DNA from: Fomitopsis serialis
Taxonomy: Eukaryota; Basidiomycota; Agaricomycetes; Polyporales; Fomitopsidaceae
Assembly: GCF_022376445.1 (NCBI RefSeq)
Contig: NW_025954966.1
Span: 186,001-250,000 of the forward strand
DNA length: 64,000 bases
Reading direction: 5' to 3'
The notes under the pieces are model-generated. The model was not told the origin of the DNA. It saw only the letters and a list, made by a program, of their open reading frames with translations, and ran no database searches. The position numbers and the translations under genes were made by a program. Position 1 is the first letter of the stretch. The number at the start of each line of letters is the position of its first letter. Of this stretch, positions 57,964-64,000 are shown piece by piece.

Positions 57964-59365
57964 TCAGACGAACTCGCCCCGCTCGCCCGTCGCCTCCCTC
58001 CTCGGCTTCCCCGTGTCAAAATCCGCGAACGGATCCGCCGTCTTCGCGCCGGCGTCGTATCCGCCATACGTCGCGATGTCGTCCTCGCTGTACATCGGCG
58101 GCTTCGCGCCGCCATAGGGCAGGTCCCCCTTCGGACCATCGGTCTCGTCGTACGGCGGGATGGCGGGCGGCGCGTCGTACCCGAGGTACGGAGGGTTGTA
58201 GTGCGAGGGGTAGTCCGCACCCGCTCCGGGGCCGTCGTCGAAGTCGCGCTGGGGGGCGGGCGCGGGTCCGGGCCCTGGGCGACGGGTGACGTTGGCGGCG
58301 CTGGTGGGGTCGAGAAGCTGGTGGTAGTACGCGAAGGAGAGCGAGCTGAAGAACGCAGCGAGTACTGCGTGCGGCGCATGTATTAGTGGTGGAGAGGGTA
58401 GTGTAGAAGGGAGTTGAACGTACGCATCTCGATGATGAGCGAGATGATCTCAACGGCGGAGTCGTGATGCCAGAGGTTATTGCAGTCTAAGAGACATGTG
58501 AGCGATGCGCGTGAAGTGCACCTGAGGCCTACTCACAGCTTGCGGCCTCGGGACCGTCGAGCTTGGTTTCGAACGATGGGCCCCAGAAACCATATTCCTG
58601 TCGTACATAGGTCAGCCGCAGGCTCCGGCAGAAAGATACGCGATGAGCCTACGTAGACAAGAGTATCGCCTGTCACGATCTGTGTGCATTCGTTGATCAA
58701 GTCGTTCTGGTAGCAGACTTCCGTGAGCGAATGTGAGCTGACTACGACCGCATATACTCACCTTGAGGGTGAAGTGTGCAATGACCCGCATGAAAGCAGC
58801 CGCCACGACCGCAAGCGCAGAGCCGACAGACAGCAAGGCGTATATCCGTGCCATCCACGGCCGTTGCTGGTTGCGGATATATCAGCGTCGGGAGGTGTGC
58901 AGGCGGCTTGCCGTGCTCACCGAAATAGCAGTCATGACACCAAACGCTTCGATTCCGGTAACAACAGCATATATGATTCCAAGCACGACAGAAAAGTCGC
59001 GATTTTATTCGCCTCATCTGCAGAGAGTATGCTTTGAATGCGCGGTGGAGTAGTAAGGTGAGTAGACTTACAATGCTTGTCTGTTGTCACGCTGCGGAAC
59101 GCCCCAATCTATGGCGAGCTGCGTGACGACCTGCGCATGCAGTACGGGAGAGAGGACTTACGCATCTGAGTAGGAGTGTGTTCAACGAACGCTCACGGTA
59201 CAAAAAGCAGAGCGACTCACTCGAGTAACGACCATACTGCGCAGAAGAGCGCGACTGTGCCACCACCAACGCGTTTATGACCGCCCACTTCGATTCAGGA
59301 TAACGTCACTCACCAGCGCCCACTACTGGCCGCAAGTTATAGGCGTACGCTCGCCGGAGAACCAT
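57964..59365 (-). CDS. Four-helix (tetraspan-like) membrane protein of a basidiomycete family
   Basis: Exons on the minus strand give MVLRRAYAYNLRPVVGA, a helix VALFCAVWSLL, the block EANKIATFLSCLGIIYAVVT and GIEAFGVMTAIS, a helix [20 protein letters not shown] continuing FMRVIAHFTLK, a Cys-bearing loop (VCYQNDLINECTQIVTGDTL, EYGFWGP), AVEIISLIIEML with LAAFFSSLSFAYYHQLLDP, and a Pro/Tyr/Asp-rich cytosolic tail (SHYNPPYLGYDAPPAIPPYD). This four-helix layout with a long acidic tail is common in uncharacterised agaricomycete proteins and resembles tetraspanins or MARVEL proteins without their diagnostic motifs. The last exon is 57964-58363. Exon borders near 59100-59200 are not resolved. Confidence 0.65.
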
Positions 59366-60003
59366 GGATGGCCCTATGTCGAAACAGATACAGATGTGGT
59401 CACGGAGACAGGAGGCTCTCAGTACGGCTGCCTGCAAGCACGCTGAGGAGGCGGGGTACCTTGTGTCGGGGGTGGTCGTGTGTTCATCGTGGACCAGGCT
59501 TCGGGTGGCGATAAATAGGGCAGCTACCTGCTGACTGGCCCAAACACGTTATGTCTCTCGGTAGGTACGCGCTGAGTTTGAGGCGCTGGAGGCGGTACAG
59601 ATGCGGGCGGGATGCGGTGAGGATGAGAGAACGAGGCAAGGTGTGACTGCGGCGGGTTGGTCGAGGTGGTCGTTGGCGGGAGGGCGTGCACACAGCCTTG
59701 CCGCAGTAGACGGACAATAATGGTCAAAGACAAGGCGGATTCAGGCAGAAGATCACTGTCAGGCTCTAAATGGCACGTCTTCACTATTGTGCTGCACAAC
59801 AGCCCGGCGCCACCGCTGTCCATCCCCGAGGTCCCCATGGCCAAAGTCTCGACAAAGGCACACGTACGACGATGTGCACTGGTCAGTGTTGGGTCAGTGT
59901 AAATATCTTGTCTCAGGGCAACTACACGGCCTGCCCGATCATGAAGTCACCTTATAGTAGTTTTATTCTTTGGCTCAATGTCAGTCAGCAAAGGAGACCA
60001 CTG
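59366..60003. other. Intergenic stretch
   Basis: Only short overlapping frames; probably holds the promoter of the membrane-protein gene. Confidence 0.45.
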
Positions 60004-61011
60004 CTATCCGTCATGTCGCCAAAGCTGCACCTCTGATACAGATTCATGTGCATCATAAGTTAGATGCAAGACATCGTATTGTCGAGTGTACAAAAATAAA
60101 GATCTACAGGAAGACAACAGCTCACATGAGTTGGTGAGTTGGACAGGATGACAAACGATCATATTCGCACCAGACCAATCGCAAGTACACCGTGACGAGG
60201 AAGCTTCGAAGCGCTGCAAGCCTAGAAGCAACCAGTGTAGTCCGAGATCGCCGTGACGAAAACCTGCTGCGACTAGACATACGCCAGACATCGCGGCGGA
60301 GCGGTGATAGTGAGAGGCTAGCAGTATCGGGACGAACCTCCGGAATCGATGACAGCAAATAGTAGGCAAGACAACAAAGCTGCAGTCAGTTGTGATCCAG
60401 GCATGAGCTGTAAGAAGAGGAAGCAGGTCGCTGAACACCGACCACCACGAGCCACAGGGTAACGACAATGATTCCAAAGGGTCGCACTCGGACCCACCGT
60501 CGATATTCTGGACCAGAAGTGACTCGCGGGAAGACATCCTAGAAGCCAGACGGAGGAATCGGTGTTTCAATCCAGAACAAAAGTCGCCGTGCCATGTTGA
60601 GAAGCCGAAGCACTGCTGTAGCGAACGTAGAGATTCTGACCACGCCTGGCCACATCTGATCGGGGAGTATGACAGAGGTGTCCGAGTCGGTGCACAGCTC
60701 CTAACGGCGACATGAAGCTTCTGCGCAGTTTGATTTGCGAATGGACCACTGTCGAGCCACCGGACGTCGGACGGACATGTCAGGTGCAACTGGGCGAATC
60801 TATCCAGCCAGACGGTCCCCTCCAAAAGGGCCTTGAGAAACCAGATGCCAATCACCGGGGATAGAGCAAGCAGAGTACCGGACGAATGCGAACGCGAGTT
60901 GAACGGACCCAAAACGATGAGGCGCGTTGTGCAGACATCGGGAGAAGGCGGTTCCCACGCTCCCCATGGGCTCTCGGCAGTCTCCGCGTACTGTACAGTT
61001 GCAAGCCACAC
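60004..61011 (-). CDS. Orphan 335-codon open reading frame
   Basis: A single uninterrupted ATG-to-stop frame on the minus strand. The predicted protein is rich in Ser, Leu, Cys and Trp (e.g. LPCGSWWSVFSDLLPLL, SRCTCDWSGANMIV), without a signal peptide, obvious membrane helices or any motif I recognise. A frame this long is unlikely by chance at this base composition, but the unusual composition and lack of introns in an intron-rich genome argue against an ordinary conserved gene. It could be an orphan gene, a retained piece of something older, or chance. Confidence 0.3.
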   Translation of the reverse strand: MWLATVQYAETAESPWGAWEPPSPDVCTTRLIVLGPFNSRSHSSGTLLALSPVIGIWFLKALLEGTVWLDRFAQLHLTCPSDVRWLDSGPFANQTAQKLHVAVRSCAPTRTPLSYSPIRCGQAWSESLRSLQQCFGFSTWHGDFCSGLKHRFLRLASRMSSRESLLVQNIDGGSECDPLESLSLPCGSWWSVFSDLLPLLTAHAWITTDCSFVVLPTICCHRFRRFVPILLASHYHRSAAMSGVCLVAAGFRHGDLGLHWLLLGLQRFEASSSRCTCDWSGANMIVCHPVQLTNSCELLSSCRSLFLYTRQYDVLHLTYDAHESVSEVQLWRHDG

Positions 61012-61338
61012 ACACTAGCGCTTTCCTCATTCAGTACTGACATCGGCGCGGGCCTCAGCAAGTTCAAGAACAAGGTGAGTATAGCTCAATTTATGTTAGT
61101 ACAGGTGTCTGAGGTGCTGAAACACTGTTTGCAGGCGTACCTCTTCTCTCCGGTCAATAATGTGAGTAATTCCTCGGAGTTGATGGGGTCGGTTCGAGGG
61201 GATGGGGAAGAGCTGGGCTGTGTAGTGGCAGAGAGCAACGGGACGAGGCACAGGAGGGGAAGGGGCTGCAGAATGCTTTGAAAGGGCCGTGTGAGTGATA
61301 GGACAATCCGCTAACATTGAGTTCCTGCAGCATTCACA
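61012..61338 (+). other. Leader region of RPL34
   Basis: Several GTGAGT-type donors and CAG acceptors lie just upstream of the RPL34 ATG (e.g. AACAAG/GTGAGT near 61075 and CTGCAG near 61330), suggesting a spliced 5' untranslated region. No coding sequence recognised. Confidence 0.4.
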
Positions 61339-61799
61339 ATGGCCCAACGCGTCACGCTCCGCAAGCGCAACCCTTACAACACCACCTCCAACCGCCGACG
61401 GGTTGTGAAGACGCCAGGTGGCAAGCTTGTCTACCACCACATTAAAAAGCTTGCGACCGCCCCCAAGTGCGGAGACTGTGGCATCGCGCTGCCGGGTGTA
61501 CGTCCGCCGATTCGTGTACGGGAGTTCTTGCCTGGAGACTAACACGAAGCTGGTTCCATAGATTATTGCTCTCCGGCCTCGCCAGTACGCGACAGTATCG
61601 AAGACGAAGAAGACCGTGCGCAGGGCATACGGTGGCTCGAGATGCGGTGACTGCGTCAGGCAGCGGTACGCCCTCACCCTATGCGGATGCAACCATCGCT
61701 AAGCTCTTCTTCACCAGCATCCTCCGGGCATTCCTCGTCGAGGAGGCAAAGATCGTCAAGAAGGTGATCAAGTCGCAACAGAAGCCGGGCAGGAAGTAG
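61339..61799 (+). CDS. RPL34: 60S ribosomal protein eL34
   Basis: MAQRVTLRKRNPYNTTSNRR, GGKLVYHHIKKLATAPKCGD, GIALPG, RAYGGSRCGDCVRQR and RAFLVEEAKIVKKVIKSQQK match eL34, including the CxxC pairs (KCGDCG, RCGDC). Exons: 61339-61497, 61562-61665 and 61718-61799, all GT-AG and in frame. Part of the large ribosomal subunit. Confidence 0.95.
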
Positions 61800-62209
61800 A
61801 GCGCCCTCTCCCTCCTCTGCTCTGGTGTGCGGTGCCGCGGGGCCCTTGTACGGATGGCTGGGACGCCCTCCGCGCGTGTTGTGATGATGCCCTTCTCGTT
61901 TCCTGCGCTATGCATACATGTATACTGCCTACCCATGACCAAGAAAACATTGACCGATGAGGTCAGTATGCATGGTACACCCACTTTGCTCCTTCAGTCA
62001 GTGTCGACTACCACTGTGCCCTGCCGCCCGACCATATAGTCCGCTTTAGCTCAGTCTGGAGATGCGACCCAACTCTAAGGACCGCGGTAATCGATTGGGA
62101 CCGGCGTTCCGCGTGTGAGCGACTTATTCAGAGACGATGCGGACATGCACCCTTGCCTTCGCCGGCTTCAACCTCTTAAATAAGACCTTTGAGCTTCACT
62201 GCACGCACA
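61800..62209. other. Spacer between RPL34 and the HAD phosphatase
   Basis: No gene. Holds a tRNA-like box A (TTAGCTCAGTCTGG near 62046) that does not fold into a complete tRNA. Confidence 0.5.
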
Positions 62210-63330
62210 ATGGCGAAGAGACTGTCCTCATCTCCTGACTACACGAGTTTGCTCGACAAGTATGACACTTGGCTGTTCGACTGCGACGGCGTGCTGTGGC
62301 AGGGCGATCGCCTGGTCGAAGGCGTCCCCGAGGTGCTCAACCTCCTGCGCACACATAAGAAGCGCATCCTATTCGTCACCAACAACGCGACCAAGTCGCG
62401 CAAGAGCTACAAGAAGAAGTTCGACCAGCTTGGGTTAGAGGCTCGCGTCGTGAGTGCTCCCGGCCGTCGCCTCTCTCAGCGCGATCTCACACATGCACCC
62501 TGTTCTAGGATGAGGTCTTTGGCTCAGCGTATGCGTCCGCCGTCTACATCTCTACGGTGATGAAGATGCCGAAGCACAAGAAGGTCTACGTCGTCGGGAT
62601 GAAGGGCCTTGAGGAAGAGCTCGAGGAAGAGGGCATCCAGCACCTCGGCGGCACGGTCAGTCCCGCGCTTCCCGCTCCCCGTTCGCTCGCACCCACACCG
62701 CACAGGACCCCGCGGACAACACGCTCGCCGAGTTCCATCTGAAGGACTTCCAGCCCGACCCCGACGTGGGCGCCGTCCTCTGCGGGCTCGACACCTCATC
62801 AACTACACGAAGCTCTCCAAGGCGTTCACCTACCTCCGCCGCAACCCCGGCTGCGTCTTCCTCGCGACGAACATCGACAGCACGTACCCGAGCGCGGACG
62901 GCCTCCTCCCCGGCGCGGGCTCGATCAGCGCGCCGCTCGCCTGCGCACTCGGGCGGGAGCCGCTGAGCATCGGGAAGCCGGCGGAGACGATGATGGACTG
63001 TATCAAGGCGAAGTGCGTCGCCAAACTCGACTGACCCGCGACGATCGACTGTGTGCTGATGAGGGCGCAGGTACCAGTTTGACCCCGCGCGGGCGATCAT
63101 GGTGGGAGATCGGCTCAACACGGACATCGAGTTTGGCAACCGAGGAGGGCTCTCCACGCTGCTCGTGCTGACAGGTGCGTCGGCTGCAAAACGCCTCGTG
63201 TTCGCCCAGCATTGACTTTGCGTGTCCAGGCATCACGCACGAGTCGGAAGTCGTCGGCCCCAGCGCGTCGACGACGATTCCGACCTATTTGACGAACTCA
63301 ATCGGCGACCTGCGTGCTGCGATCTCATGA
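62210..63330 (+). CDS. PHO13: HAD-family phosphatase, 4-nitrophenylphosphatase/phosphoglycolate phosphatase type
   Basis: The enzyme family clears toxic metabolic side products such as 2-phosphoglycolate. Motif I is [15 protein letters not shown] (nucleophile Asp and second Asp), motif [13 protein letters not shown], the cap region includes [13 protein letters not shown] and [11 protein letters not shown], motif III lies at GKPAETMM, and motif IV is [13 protein letters not shown]. Exons: 62210-62449, 62509-62655, 62706-63012, 63071-63174 and 63230-63330. A one-base slip near 62793, in a CC run, separates CGLDT from [10 protein letters not shown] and looks like a deletion error. Otherwise full length. 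Confidence 0.92.
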
Positions 63331-63542
63331 CGTGCGGTGTAGTCGAACCCGCGGATAGATGGGCGAAGCATACCGGAATAGACGCGATGCGTGTATAGAA
63401 CGTGGCACGGATAGAGAGCGTCCCATGTGAGGGAAGAGTGGGTTCTCATAGGTTGTTCTATGTTGGAGCAGAGCTCTCAATCGAGCGTGTAGCCACACGA
63501 TACAACTGGCGTAGTCTGATTAGAGGATGCGCATTGAATGGG

Positions 63543-64000
63543 CTATCGACGCCGATTCTTTGGTGGCTTCGCTGAGGTGAATGGGGGCGCCAGGACGTCC
63601 GTCTCCGCGAGCCACACCACCGCGCTCACCAGGAACGCGCCTAACGAGCCAACGATGTAACCCACGACGGCGCCATACGCCGGGGTCAATGGCCATGCCT
63701 GCCGGACCTCATAAGTGAGAGCAACACAGTGAGTCTTTGAAAGCAACCGACCTGCCATGGCCGCTCCCAGTCAAGACCTATCGGTATGGCCCCGGACCAG
63801 CATCCGAATACAGCGCCAATGGCTGGGTAGACCATGGCCCGCTCGATAGGTGTCCTCGGTCTGTGTGGCAGATGATCATGAGGTTACGGTGAGAAAGGAT
63901 ACGCGAGCAGTCAATGCAGCGCAGGGCTGACAGACTAACGCACCTGAGCTCTGCGAAGAGCCGGATCCAAGTCAACCTAATCACTAATGCTTCGGTGCTC
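63543..64000 (-). CDS. PIGF: PIG-F-like GPI ethanolamine-phosphate transferase subunit (partial)
   Basis: PIG-F partners the ER enzymes that add ethanolamine phosphate to GPI anchors. The visible 3' part reads RLTWIRLFAELR, PRTPIERAMVYPAIGAVFGC, SGAIPIGLDWERPWQ and WPLTPAYGAVVGYIVGSLGA, FLVSAVVWLAE. The IPIGLDWERPWQ-x-WP motif is the family hallmark. Exons: 63954 to beyond 64000, 63752-63860 and 63543-63698. The N-terminal helices lie beyond the right edge. Confidence 0.88.

Overview
The window is nuclear DNA of a filamentous basidiomycete, most likely an Agaricomycete of the polypore (white-rot) type. Genes carry many short GT-AG introns (about 45-70 nt). The content fits: a Plavaka-type transposon, a GH28 pectinase, basidiomycete GT69, GT90 and SGNH 'capsule-type' glycan genes, and CFEM secreted proteins. 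There is no bacterial, organellar or viral signature and no CRISPR array. All exon coordinates come from reading splice signals and protein-family conservation by eye.

Layout. 0-10 kb holds housekeeping genes: the 3' part of the complex I 75-kDa subunit, an AMSH-type JAMM deubiquitinase, a carnosine N-methyltransferase homologue, and (minus strand) a Ccc1/VIT1 vacuolar iron/manganese transporter. 10-15.3 kb is poorly resolved and holds hypothetical genes only. 15.6-18.1 kb has a GT90/CAP10-like glycosyltransferase and an intron-containing tRNA-Ala(CGC). 18.6-29.6 kb is one GH28 gene split by a transposon of about 8.8 kb. The transposon carries a Plavaka transposase and, divergently, a second ORF resembling DUF6698 proteins; a 7-bp direct repeat flanks the insertion. 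29.8-34.7 kb holds a divergent pair, an SGNH/CAP64-like protein and a GT69/CAP59-like mannosyltransferase. RPL31 follows, then a 585-bp MITE.

37.4-57 kb is the most distinctive part: nine CFEM-domain genes, all on the plus strand, interrupted only by an F-box-like gene and a class II aldolase. Three are GPI-anchored with Ser/Thr-rich stalks. Six are short, unanchored and share an extra N-terminal cysteine. All nine keep the same two intron positions flanking the CFEM exon, so they arose by tandem duplication. One paralogue has Asn where the heme-ligand Asp is expected. The right end has a four-helix-type membrane protein, an orphan 335-codon ORF, RPL34, a PHO13-type HAD phosphatase and the 3' part of a PIG-F gene.

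Two cross-cutting points. First, ten apparent single-base deletions break six otherwise conserved genes, including the complex I subunit, while the transposase reads cleanly. Uncorrected assembly deletions are the simplest explanation, so these genes should not be called pseudogenes without read support. Second, CFEM proteins and a Ccc1-type transporter suggest an iron/heme theme, and GT90, SGNH and GT69 suggest a cell-surface glycan theme. Both are inferences from family membership and proximity.
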